NCBI GenBank assembly: GCA_003439945.1
Contig: QVRM01002216.1
Span: 310,001 to 374,000, forward strand
DNA length: 64,000 nt
Reading direction: 5' to 3'
From: Dermanyssus gallinae
Lineage: Eukaryota; Arthropoda; Arachnida; Mesostigmata; Dermanyssidae
A model generated the notes under the pieces. The model saw nothing but the letters and a program-made list of their open reading frames with translations, searched no databases and was not told the origin of the DNA. Numbering within the stretch: the stretch's first letter is position 1; every line of letters starts with the position of its first letter. Both the position numbers and the translations under genes were made by a program. Of this stretch, positions 49,992-62,671 are shown one piece after another.

Positions 49992-50605
49992 CCTGACTAT
50001 TCAATTGTTGTTATTGTCGTTGCTGTTGTTGCTAGTCATTCTTGTTTTGTTGTTGTTGTTGTTGTTGTTGTTGTTGCTGTTGATGATTATCATGTTATTG
50101 ATGATTATGTTGCGGCTGCTACTATTGCTACTTATTTATCATTATTGTAATTGTGGTTTAGCCACATCGAGATTCAAGAGAGCCGAACGAGCAGAATCTC
50201 GTCCAGTGATCACCATAGGACAATCAACGCACACGATTTTACACTAGTCCCAGCTAGTAACTCCAGTAGCAGCGACGCCACGATTAGTAATAGCAGTAAC
50301 AGCAGCAACTACAAAAACAACAACAACAACAACTACAGCAAGAATAACAACAAAAAACACAACAGGAACAACAACAAAAACACAATAACAACAAAAACTA
50401 CAACAACAACAAAAACCACAAAAACACAACAACAACCACAACAACAACAACAACAACAACAAGAAACAATCTACTCTAGCCACACGAGAATCGCCGGCGG
50501 GGTCGGCGGAGCAGCAGTCGTAATGCTTTGCCAACACTTGCTATGGTAATGGCCGCAGTAAGAAAAATAACAAAAAACGCGTTACTATTACTACTACTGC
50601 ACGCA

Positions 50606-50705
50606 GTTGGTAGCGGCGGCGATGGCTCGAGCGGCAAACGCACCGCTCTAAACAGAGCGGCGGAGATGCGATTGCCATGCGTGGGATCGAATCCGGCCCG
50701 GGTCG
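50606..50705 (+). repeat. tRNA-like sequence (SINE head or tRNA pseudogene)
   Basis: GATGGCTCGAGCGGCAAACGC, an anticodon-stem-like CCGCTCTAAACAGAGCGG, and GTGGGATCGAATCCGG occur in tRNA order. The T-stem has a mismatch and the acceptor stem does not close, so it is not called as a tRNA gene. Confidence 0.4.
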
Positions 50706-53562
50706 TTCTTCTTCGATCGTAGACTCTGTTGGATTCGGCTGAGCGTTGTCTTGCGGCTGCGTTCCTCTGCTGGACAAAGCCCATATACGTCTCTACTATG
50801 AGAGATAATGACGTGGATCTGGCCGAAGACAGACACGAAACGCACCGAAGATGACGAGTGATAAGGCAAATATCAGTTCGCCGGCTCGATTATATCGGCC
50901 TATAATTTTCCATTTCCTCTTCTTGACGAGCCTTGAAGTCTTGTCTGTTTCCGGGCCGAATGGCGTCAGTTACACGGGGGTCAGCTCCTCTCAGCCTCCA
51001 AGACTAGTGAGAGGTTTCGGCCGCAAATGTAAAAGTCTTCGCAGTAGCTAAAGCTACAACACTCGCAACACAACTAATTAAGGCGTGTTTTTAAACGAAC
51101 AATTTATAAACAAAAAAAAGCCGTGAAGCATTATATATATTCTTCTACATTATAATAAAACTGAAATAAACAGTGTTGTTTCACGTCGCCGTAAAAAAAA
51201 TTATAAACATATATTGATATATTTTTTATAAAAAATTTAGAACTTTATTCGTATAGTGGATGCTGCTTGTGGGCTAATGCCCCACCAGCATCATATCGGT
51301 GTTTAAGGGCGTTGAAGTTCCCGAAAGCGACACCCGCTGCCGAATGAATGTGGTAGAGCTGTCGAAGTTGTCCGCGAAGTTGTCTCGAAGGGCTTCTTGG
51401 TAATGGTTTTGGTCAGTTTTGGGGGCGTTCTCGCCTCAAACTCCGGACGATTCAAGACCGAACGACGTGAAGACGTGCTCCTGCATGAGATGCGCGTATA
51501 AATGCCGTTGAGTACTAATGTATAAGATGGCCGACGCCGCCTATCGTAGTCCGAGGGAGTACGTGTCTGCAAAAGTGACATCACACGCCGAGGGCGTGTT
51601 CTGGTCCCAGCCTCTACTAGTTAATAATAAAAGAATTAATCATAATGACGATGATGATACAAAAATACTGACGTTTTTTCCTAAAGTCCTTTGTCACACC
51701 TCTGCACGCAAAGTACTACAGTACCAGTGCAAGAGGTGACGAGGACAGCAACAATTACAACACTAGCAACAGTAAGTAATACGAATACAGCAATAAGAAC
51801 AACCCTAGGAACAAGCAGGACACAAAGCGCAAAAAACACTGCAGCCGAGAAACCGTAAAAAAGTAGCGACGGAGAGGCCCAGGAGGCTGATATGCTTGGT
51901 TTGGTTGTATTGCCGGCAGCAGATGCAAACGTGGTCGTTGTGGTCAATATTCTTTGTGACAACTCAACTAGTGTTCGAAAAACAGGGAGTGGTATCAGAC
52001 GAAACCGCTACGGCGACACCAATAACGACAGCGACAACAGCAGGAGCAAAACAACAACAACATCAACAACAACAACGATTACAACAATAGAACTAATCGT
52101 AGCCGTAGTAACCATAGATGCGGCATTAACTGCCGTAGTATTAGCAGCAGAGGCACGTTCAGTTATTAAGCTCATATCAGCTCTTGATAGTCATTGATAA
52201 GTTGGAAAAGAAACAGCTAATGGTTACAATGTTTTCTTTCTTGTTCCAACTGAGCTGCACTTGAAAGGCTCTCTGTGTATCTTGTCCGTTCACCTGCGCT
52301 CGACAATCAATGACACGGACGTATAATGGAAGACGCCTGTTTTTAGTTTAGTACATTCAATCATGCTGGCGCGGGTGCTGCTGTTTACGGTATAGGCGTT
52401 CATATAACAAAGCGCTGCTCCTACACCAGTTGCATAGTGATTCACACCAATGAGAAAAAGAAAGTAACATCGTAATACGAGAATTACGATGATGCTACAC
52501 AATCACACAACTCAGTACGAACAACAACAACAACACAAAACAGATAAACAACAAAAACAACAGAAAACAGAGCAACAATAACAACAGCAACAACAACAAC
52601 AGAAAACAGAGCAACAATAACAACAGCAACAACAACAACAACAACAACAACAACAGAAAACAGAGCAGCAACAACGGCAATGACTACGACGACGACAAAA
52701 ACAACGACAACAACACTCAGTCAAATACACGAAGTGGTGCAGGAACAGAAAGATAGACAGACAGATCGATGCGAATGGCGGAACAGTGAGTGGCAACACA
52801 GCAAATCAAACAGCAATCATTTGCTGGTGCAGCGAATACCGATACAAATCGCCACAACAACACAGAGCAAAGGCGACAACAACAATAGCAGCAACAACAA
52901 CAACAATAGCAACAACAACAACAACAGCACCAGCACCAGCAGCAACAACAATAAGAGGAGCTCCAATGAAACCGAGTATACTCGACCATCGTCAACCTGG
53001 CCATACGTACATACCGGTAACGCATGCGTGGCCGAACTAACGGTGCGCCACAATAAGCGTATCATCACGTGAATGATGTACGGACAGCCTTTGGTGTCGT
53101 TGTCGTGTCTGGCTTATCGTCCTTGTTTTAGGCTGGCGTTATTGTTGTTGTTGCTGTTGTTGCTGCTGCTGTTGTTGTTGTTGTTACCGTTGTTGTTGTT
53201 GTTGCTAGCATTGCTTCTGCTCCTGTCAAACCGCTAGTCATTGTAGATATATATAGCCGCAGTAAATCTAAGAACAACAACAACAACAGCAACAAGTATA
53301 GTATAGTCTAAAGTTTATCGATATCTGTTGTTGTTATTTTGTTGCTGCTGTTGATAATCCATTTATTGTTGTTATCATCTTACCGTCGCATTAAGAGTAT
53401 TAATAATTATTATTATTTAAGCACTTCGGTCGAACCAAACTTTCAATCATTGTTGCAAGTACTTTCAAAAGCTTCTCATGAGCCAATACTACTCTAAAAA
53501 CGTCTAACACACAGACATAAACATATTATTTTTTGTTGGCATTATTGTTCTTGTTAAACCAC

Positions 53563-53745
53563 TGACCATATATATATATATATATATATTTTTTTTTTTT
53601 TTAACGTGTGACATTTGAGATAAATTGGGAGCAACATCCGCTGACCATGCGTGGTATACACATATATATATATATATTTTTTTTTCTTTACTTGTGACAT
53701 TCGAGATAAATTGGGAGTAACATGCGCTGATCATGCGTAGTTGCA
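53563..53745. repeat. Tandem duplication of about 95 bp
   Basis: Two copies of (TA)n, a T run, TGTGACATT, GAGATAAATTGGGAG and CATGCGT with a few differences. Confidence 0.85.
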
Positions 53746-53994
53746 TAATTGTCTACTGCCTAATAGATGATAATGATGTTAATGCGGGATGAGTTGCCGA
53801 GCGCGCAGAAGATGGGGAAAAAAACGCAAGTACCAACAACTGTAGACGGGTTACATCGCAGTGCCATGTCTATGAAAACAATGGATTCGGTAAGCAAGTG
53901 AACCAAGAGGTTCATCAGTGAGCTGGGCAGACGGATTACAGATCATCTCACAGGCAATCGGCGGCAAAAAGCGAGTTTCTACGGCAACTGCTGT

Positions 53995-54120
53995 CGCTTG
54001 CAGTGTGCCGAGGAAACGCCGGCTGTATTGTCGGTTCCATGGAATAATATTTAGGAGCTAAGAGAAGACAAGGAGTACACGTTCGCACCTCACAATTGTA
54101 ACATTTAAATAATAATAATA
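53995..54120 (+). repeat. Dispersed repeat family 2, copy 2
   Basis: Same repeat as 1308-1445 in the opposite orientation, ending in AATAATAATA. A further diverged copy follows at 54210-54374, so the two stand in tandem in the same orientation. Confidence 0.8.
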
Positions 54121-54209
54121 CGGTAGGTACGGCGAAAATCCTGAAGGATATTGGAAAGCGTATAGAAGATATTACGGGTGATCGACGCGAGGCCATGTTT
54201 TTGAGACAG

Positions 54210-54374
54210 ATGATGTCTTTGGCCGTGTGTAGGGGGAACGTGGCTTCTATCATAGGCGCCATGAATTGAGGAAATCAGCAGAGCATCATGAACCTGGCTT
54301 AGACGTTCATACCTCACAATTGTAAAACCGAAAAATAATAATACATGATAATAATAATAATAATAATAATAATA
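54210..54374 (+). repeat. Dispersed repeat family 2, copy 3 (diverged)
   Basis: Shares the block ACGTTC..ACCTCACAATTGTAA and the AAT tail with copy 2. On the minus strand both copies read a related peptide start (MAPMIEATFPLHTA and MEPTIQPAFPRHTA), so the similarity extends beyond the tail. Confidence 0.65.
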
Positions 54375-57300
54375 AAATCACAGCTGACCGTGATGGTAGG
54401 GGGGTAAGAAATCTTACACAGTCAGTGGGGTCGAACCATCGCTTGCAGCCGCTTGTCGTAGCGGCCGCCGCTGTCTCTGGTCGCTATATTTGTCGTGGTT
54501 ACGGCATAGTAGGCGTTCCTCGAAGCCGCATTACAAGTTCGTACCATCGTCAACGTCGCATGTTGGTGGTGGCATTCGTTTATCAATCACATCGGTGCCG
54601 AACAAAAGAGGGCGAGCCTCAATAAACAAACACCTCAAGAAGCTGATCCTGTTGTTGTACTATTGTTGTTGTTGCTGTTGTTGTTGTTGTTGTTGTTGCT
54701 GCTGTTGTTGTTGGTGCCGTTATCTTTACATCATTTTGTTTGCTTGCTTCGTATCTCGCACACAGCCACAGCCACAACTTCGGTGTGGTCGCCACTCAAC
54801 CGGTCTCCAGCAGCGCATGTGGCAGCAAGTAATTACTGTTGTAGTACACCCTCTTCTCCATCGAACAACATAGACAGTGACAACAATGTTAAATAAATAA
54901 CAACACCAACAACTGCTGCAGCAGCAGCAACAACAACAACAACAACAACAACAACAAGAACAACACCAACAGCAGCAGCAGCAGCAATAATGACAATACT
55001 CGACTACAAATACAAGTGACCGCCGAACCTCGCGGGTAGGTTGAACTGAATCAAAACAACGTTCTCGCTCGCTGCAACTGCAGCTGCTACTGCTGCTGTT
55101 GTTGTTGTCAATAACAGGAACGAAAACAACCAAAACAACAGTAACAACCACAACAACAACAACGACAACAACAACAAACAAAAAAAACAAATGACCTGAC
55201 GGCTACTGCAACCGACAACAACAACAACAACAGCAACAGCAACAACAACAATTAAAGAACCTGACGACAACGACAACCTATCTAAGTACAACTAGAGTAA
55301 ACAACAGTGATACAACAGACAGATCCAATCAGCAGAGCAGAACAACAGCAACAACAACAACAACGACAACAACAACAACAACGACACCAGCAACAATGAC
55401 ACCAACAACAACAACGACAAGCTAAAGACAAACAACAACAACAACAATAACAACAACAACAACGACAAGCTAAAGACAAATAACAACTAATAAGAAACGA
55501 TTGATGAAGTGCGCGCGCGCGGAGGAACAGGCGGTTGGTTGGTTGGTTGGTTGGTTAGCCTGACAAAGAGGCCGCAGGCCAACCGCGAGATTTTCCACGC
55601 TTGCAAGTCGAGTCTGCTGCTGCTGCTGCAGCTGCTGTAGCTGCAGCTGCAGGTGTTGTTGTTATTGTTGTTGTTGTTGTTATTCGGATTGTTACTTACA
55701 GTAACAATGATGCGCCGCAATGATACGAAACTGCGGCGGCCTCAGACGATATCACACGCCTGCTGCTGATGCTGCTGCTGCTGTTGATATGACTGTTGTT
55801 GTTGTTGCTGCTATTCCGAACCACGACAACCACGACAACGACAACGACGACGACGACATTCCGTCCGCAACCACCACGTTGTTGTTGCTGCTGCTGCTGC
55901 TCCTGCTACTAGCATGCATGCTGCATGATGTAGACAAATTCCTTGTCTACTTGAAGACGACTTGAATAATAATAATAGTGGCTGACTGGCTGGCAGGCAC
56001 ATCATCCCCTTTCCTCGCCGTTTCTCTCCTTCTCCTCTTCTCTTGTCTTCTCTCGCCGAAGCTGAATACCAACGAAAACAACAACAACAACAACAACAAC
56101 AATAGTAGCAACAACAACACTAACAACAAAACAGCAAGAACAACAACAACAACAATAGTAGCTTTACAATAGCAACAACAACAACAACAACAACAACACT
56201 AACAATAAAACAGCAACAACAACAACAATAACAAAAACGACGACGACGACGACGACAACAATAACAACAACACGGGTCGAAAAACACACTAACACAAACA
56301 CTCACACACACACACACACACGTGTGATCACGCATCATGCATTATCAGCAAGCAGGTTAGGCGCGGCGCTCACGTTACATGAATCGAACATCTATCTAAT
56401 TCTATGTGCTTTGTGCATCTTATCGAAACCAACACGATGTGATGATAATGATAGCAGAATAACATGCGCATACCGACCGTAGAGTTCGTGGCACCGCGCT
56501 AGAAGTGGTGTTTGTTGCCTGCTACAGTTGTAGTGAAGGCGTGATCGATGGATCGACCGACTTTAGGCGGCGCAAACATGAGATGAGCACTATAGAATGA
56601 TAGATGAACATCAATCAACAAGTTGATGATGTCACTGTCGTCACCAGTCTGACAGCCAGACAGACAGACAGAGTCATTGTTTCGCTTATCGGTTTGACCA
56701 GTCATACAGTGTGTTGTCAGCACTAAGCACACTAAACGAGAGGCGAAGGTGTTACTCTACTCCTTTTAGGAAGACGACGACGACGACAAATGACGGCGGC
56801 GTCGTCGTAACATTGTCGTCGTATTTTGTTTTTATTATTGGTTGTGTTATTCTCATAAGATTGCATTTCGTCTGCTAGAAATCATTGAGGGAGGGTATGA
56901 AGCGATAACTCTACGACTACGATATACCGCCAAACACTCACTACCTAGTTACCCAAGCCGCTACTAGTTGGGTCGTAACCTCTTCGATGTAATTCCAACG
57001 TAATACCGAGCCTGGGTGGGGGGGGGGTGGAGAGGAATCCGGGTTTAGTGGGTTTGCGAGTCTCACACTAGTCACGCAGGCTGCTAGTGGCGCATGTGCA
57101 TCATGCATTCCCGAAACCTCCCAGAAAAAAAAAGTTAGGTCGTAACCTAATCAGGTAAAGTAAGCAGGAATGCTGCTGTTGCCGCCACAAGAACTGCTAC
57201 TGAGAGGACTCTAGATAGCTCAACAGGTCCTTCCGCCGGCCCTCGGTGCATTGGAGATAGGTCTCCCCATGGCGATATCAAGCCCGTAACGAACGAAGGA

Positions 57301-58549
57301 GGATGGTTGGAATAAAAACTTCTTAAATATCGTTTTTGTTGTTGTTGTTGTTGTTGTTGTTGTTTTAAACAGTTCAAGTCACGAAGTTAAAGTCACACAA
57401 GCACGTGCAGCGATGAGTAAAAAAAAGCACGTGCAGCACATTAATGACAGTAAATAAAATACAACAAACATGGTTAAGAGTAACTAAGTTAAACATATCT
57501 TCTAAGAGAGATCATTTGATCTCAAATTCGATCTCGCAGCATCACCACCCACGTAACTAGACTATGCGCGGAAGGTCATACTGAGCATAACAATTGGGCC
57601 CAATTCTCTAATCCCCAGCAATATCTATTTAGTAGGGGCATGATAGAACAGAGTGTTGACACTTGCGCATGTGTCTTGCCCGTTTCTCCATGCTGGTGAG
57701 ATTGGCCGTAATTATCAGCCGCAGTCAGGAAAAACTGCGAAAAGCTGCTGAGCTGCATTAGCATCATGTAGCTTTTGCGAGTTTTATTTTTATTTATTCA
57801 TTCAGTGAAAAACGCAGGACGAGTCTATTCTAGTCATCGGACGTCTTCTCTGGGGAGCCACATAGAGGCGCGCGCCGCATAGAATGACCAATGTTGTCGT
57901 CGTCGCCGGAAGGATGCCGTAAAGGGCCTGCAAAGCCTCTCGCCAGACCTGTCTGAGAATCTGTTACTTTCTTACAAAAGTCGCTGTGCCCTGTTAAGAT
58001 TTCGGGTGGCGTGGTGGAAGGTGAGTTACCACTCCGGCCTCCCGGATTGTCTAGCCAGTCTCCTATGTTGAGAATGAGTGCACGGAAACTGGTACCTAAG
58101 GCGTTCCTATTCCTTCTGACCCGGGTCGATTGCAGGCTGACGTTTCTCGCACTTTTTTTGCGCTGTAGGTCTACCCACAGGCGGCGGTGTTTCTCCGCCT
58201 GTAGATCTCAGAAGAATGTTTCGCCTAGAAGCAGCGCCTCTCGAACGCTGACCATCCAATACGCCGCCATGACCACCCTGAGCCGACCTTCTGAGCTCCT
58301 GTTGACGGCTGTGCTAACATTTATGGACCATACAGAAGGGGGCCGGGCAATCGACGTCCATTATGATGCGTCTTGTTGAATGCCATCAGTGTTGGGCATG
58401 TAACCCTTATGTCACCCCTATGTATTTGATTATTTGTTATTTGAAATAACACTAATTATCATTATTCTAACTAACTACTACCAAAAAAACACTAAACAAT
58501 AAAATAGATTATTATATATATACATTCTAATCAGACATAGTTGTGTCAT

Positions 58550-58584
<35 letters not shown>

Positions 58585-58809
58585 AAATGCTCTTTTCATT
58601 ATAGCAGAAATATGTTGCCGTTGCCGAATAGAGGTTAATCAATTTCCTTCGTGATAGACAAATGTGTCTGTACTTAGCCCTAGTTATGAATTGTATACAT
58701 TTGACTGCTTTATCTTCTTGTGGATTTAAATTTGCTAGGGCATGCTTGCTGTGTTACACAGTAAAACAAACCTGCTTTCCCTAAGACGCGAGGGCGTACG
58801 CTGGGGAGT

Positions 58810-58848
58810 AACTTAGAAAACGCAGTGCAGTACTGCGTTTTCTAAGTT
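58810..58848. repeat. Perfect 17-bp inverted repeat, 5-base loop
   Basis: AACTTAGAAAACGCAGT, GCAGT, then the exact reverse complement. About 70 bp downstream (58919-58940) lies a second palindrome centred on GATAACGTTATC. Confidence 0.95.
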
Positions 58849-60741
58849 AATCTTAGAAAATAATGACTTTCTTTTCTTAGTTACGAGAATTAAAGTTAAT
58901 CTTTTTTTTATTAGATTAGGGCGATAACGTTATCGTCCCAATCGACCTAATCAATCTAGACGTGCGTCCCTTCTTCCACTGTATTTGAGGCGTGTATAAA
59001 GGATTATCGCTTTAATTTCCTTAATCTTACTTTTCACGCCGAATGATAACGATAATTGTAGTATAAATTGCATAGGTAAGGTCTTGAATAACAACATAGC
59101 TCCTCTGCACAAGATGTTACTCTGTTTTATTGTCATTATTCGTGTTTATTATTATTACTCTCATCAGCATAACTTGATTGTTGTCATCATCGTCGTTATC
59201 ATTATTATACTCAGCAATTCTTTTACTGGAACAAAAAAGTGATAACCAATAACGTTGTGCGAATGTTGATGTTTTTCCTATCGCCCTTAGCTATATATAT
59301 ATATATATATATCTTTACGTGTCAGCTACGAAAATGCAGCCAAGATGAAATTCCTACTAACAATTCATATTAGATTAAATTCAACACACGAGAAACTAGG
59401 AGGTTTCATAGACTAGCTAAAGGTAGTCAGTACAATATGATGAAGTTGAGTGTAAGTTGTATGTAATGTTCTTGCACACGTAACCTGTTTACTGTTTTCT
59501 CAGAACGCACAAGATCTTAACCTCCTCACCTCAATGCTGTGTCTGTGTCGTGTTTGCGAATGGAGCTCAATGAGGCGCAAAAGACAAAATTATTTATTTG
59601 GTTCGTAAATATACCCCGCCTACAAGTAGACAATTAGATCCGCCTGATCGCTTTGCTCTTCCTATCGATTTATCATGGCTCATAGCTATCCAGTTTCTCC
59701 GCCTAGCAATGATGGTTTATAGGTATGACGCTGCTTGTTGCACGGCTCCCTACTCCTTGCTTTCTCCGTCTCGGAAGCATTTTTGTTGCTATGCCATTGT
59801 GTTTGTTGGGTACTTTTTGAGGAATGAAGGTGAGGCCGTGCCAAGCGGAGCCCCAGTGCGTGTCGCGTCCAGCGCCAATCTAGAGTGAATTGCCCACTTG
59901 TGGGCCATATATATATATATATATATATACACAACAACCCAAATCATCACATCGTCACCGTAAAAGCAGTGAATGTCTAGCAAACCAAAACAACACAGCA
60001 AAATTACAGCTTATAAGCTTAGTACACTCAAAATGAGGTAGCCTCAATCAATCATCTATATGCGCGTCGGCCAACGCACATCTGTGCAGCACTTAAATGG
60101 AAGTGATTTTTAGTCCAATACGCCAAACACATAAATATATAATCATTACTAGTATTCTAAATTTATAACTTTTACTGAGGATATGCACGCGTTCGAGACA
60201 AAGTGCATGTGTAAACTTTGTGTGAAACCTGACGATTTGTACCACATCCAACGATGCTCGAACGCTCCGCTGCTATGTAAAATGCAATGATGCAACCGAT
60301 AATTACGACATTAACGTGTAAGCAATGTAAAAACCAATCAATGGTTAATGAGTTATATATATATATATATTTAACCGTAAAGCCTCTAGTCGTGTTCCGC
60401 TGCCATGGGCAAATCGGCAACATGGTTTAAAACAATATGGCACCTGATTTTTAAGAGCGCGGTACCACTTTAAAAATCTCTAAGAACAAGGGTGGTATTC
60501 CGAGTCCAGTTGTTGTGACATGAATATCTGGATCTGTTACCATGGTGCTGTAATATTTTCACATACTTAATGACGACTATCTCTCTCTTTCTTTCCGTTC
60601 CATTCGGCAAAGTTCGTTTTGTTTCATAAATTTCGTAATCTCACTGTGGAAACCCCCCTCCTGCTATGCAATACTACCGCGGCTAACCTTACAGCTTAAT
60701 CTTTCAAACAATCTAACCACTAGTTTCTGGAAACAAGCAAA

Positions 60742-60778
<37 letters not shown>

Positions 60779-62500
60779 TCAAGTGGCCAGCACTATCTAA
60801 ACTTAATCTACAAGTATTCTAGAGAAGTACGTCTCTTCTTCGAAATTACTCCCTTGACCTGCCCCGATAAAAAAAACGCATTTTCAGGTTACCTGCGAGC
60901 GAGTAGAGAGAAGAAGGAAATCCAAACGTAGGAAAGGCGTAATTGACCTGATCTGAAGGACGATAAGCTGGCGAGAAATACATCGATTGTCAGAGGTCAG
61001 TATGCGCCAAGCAGTATGTTTGATAACGGCCGTCTTCCGTTTCATGACTCGTTTCTGGGCAAAGGCGGCACTAGAACATTTCATTCGAATCATCCACCGC
61101 CTGAGGACGATACGCTCCCATCGAACAGGTCCGGTACGATACCGCTGCCGTCGCATACAAAGAGCGTTTCGGCTCTCGGCAATTTCTGCATAGCATTATG
61201 TCTCTTTAAATATAATCATCACAGGCGCATTATAGCAAGGTGGAATACTTACTCCAGGTCCACAACGTATCAGTGTAGAAGAACATATAAAACTGGCATC
61301 ATAATCATCATCATCTTCATTACTACCACCACCACCACCACCACCCACACACGACAGCCAGAAGACTAACTCTTTCACGCGACGACTCGTCGCCTGTACT
61401 ACTCGTCGTGTCGTGCTCGTAGCACTAGAAGTAGTCGTAGTAGTGGCAGTAGTAGCATTCATGGCTGGATTGTTATGTCGGCATCAACCATGATACCACG
61501 CGATAAGAGTAATGTCGGAGTACTTAATGTGCAAATATTGGTTCGGTCGGCATCAACACATTCGTGCCGAACGTACCAACGATCAATGACTAGATGTCGG
61601 TGAGAGGGAGCGGCTGGCCTACAACCTATGGCCGCAGTATGATGATTTTCTCTTGCTGTTAGGCGTGCTAGCGGGGGCGGAGAGCAGCCTACAGCAGCTT
61701 ACGGCTGCGACAAAAACTACAACATCGTGCCACGAGGTTCCTACGGGGAGTGAATCCTTTGAGTAGGGCATTCAGTGGATCGCGTCGACGCCCGCCCCGC
61801 TGCCACTCATTTTCGGGGGGCGGTATGCAGATAGGTAGGTACTTAGGTATCAGCTGGGCGTTCACTCATTGACTCACTCTCAAACAGCTCTAACAGATTG
61901 AACTGCCATACGTACCACTGCGTAAACTCCTTCGTCCCAAAGTATACGTAACCCCTCAACAGCGCCCACCCAGTGCGCTCACAACGCATTTCTAGAAAAT
62001 AGGATATCGTTGAGAAGCAGCTAGCGACGTACGGATCTACGCGCCAACATACGAACCTTGTTTATCACTGCACGGATTGTTGACTGACTTGCAATTGGGT
62101 GACGGTTACTGCTGTGGCTGTTGCTGCTGCTGCTGCCGCTGCATGTATGCAAGACTGTGAGTAGTAATAGTAGTAGTGTGTTGTAACAATTAGGACAACA
62201 ACAATAACAACAACAACATGGACAGGCTTGTCGCAGTGAGGCCGTTGCGTGACGTAATGTAGATCTGAAAGGTGACGAAAGCCTGAGCCTCAATGATTGA
62301 TGAAGATTTGATAGTTAGGTTCGTGATGATAAATGGTGGTGCTGCTGCTGCTGCTGACGGAATGCATGCGGACGACTAGCTATAGCTTAGGATCGCAGAG
62401 CACAGCGTGGATGTAAACCGGATCTGAGGCAGTACTTCACGCGGGGAGTTGTTGCTGCCTGCCTAAACTAGCCGCCCTGATCCGTCAGGATCAGGAGAAG

Positions 62501-62671
62501 CTATCGTTCCTTGACTGTTCGGTGGTGACCTGACGACGCTCCTGAGTGATGTGGCTGCCGTTGCCCCCCCTGCTGGGCTGCGAGAAGCTGGGAGTCTTTG
62601 CGCATTTTTCGCAGTTGCACCTTACGCAGGTCGAACATCAGATCACGCGCTTGATAGAGCCATTGGCCAAT
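62501..62671 (-). CDS. TMEM18: TMEM18 last exon
   Basis: 56 codons and TAG. Starts in phase 0 after CATTCCAG. The tail carries DLRKVQLRKMRK, like the basic end of the family. Beyond the stop an 8-bp hairpin (CCTGATCC / GGATCAGG) follows. Confidence 0.85.
   Translation of the reverse strand: MGQWLYQARDLMFDLRKVQLRKMRKDSQLLAAQQGGQRQPHHSGASSGHHRTVKER

Larger units (their letters stand above)
48643..62500. other. Intergenic region between TMEM18 and PPID
   Basis: About 13.9 kb with no gene I can support. Long trinucleotide arrays (TTG near 48995-49100, 50040-50075, 53140-53210 and 54660-54715; CAA near 50310-50465, 52520-52680, 52850-52950, 54900-56250) give poly-Leu, -Gln, -Asn and -Thr frames that are artefacts. 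Also contains two AAT-tailed retroposon copies, hairpins, a G-run at about 49676-49692 and several (TA)n tracts. A frame at 58011-58379 contains a hairpin (58168-58203) and resembles no family. Confidence 0.6.

Noticed and set aside
50151..50549. 132-codon Asn/Thr/Lys/Gln-rich frame
   Set aside because: Encoded by CAA/AAC repeats; both strands open; no conserved domain.
50606..50705. Possible functional tRNA gene
   Set aside because: The T-stem is mismatched, the acceptor stem does not pair, and the anticodon loop is the wrong size.
58011..58379. 122-codon frame containing an inverted ACAGGCGG/CCGCCTGT pair
   Set aside because: No recognisable protein; starts without an ATG; contains a hairpin, so probably non-coding or repeat-derived.
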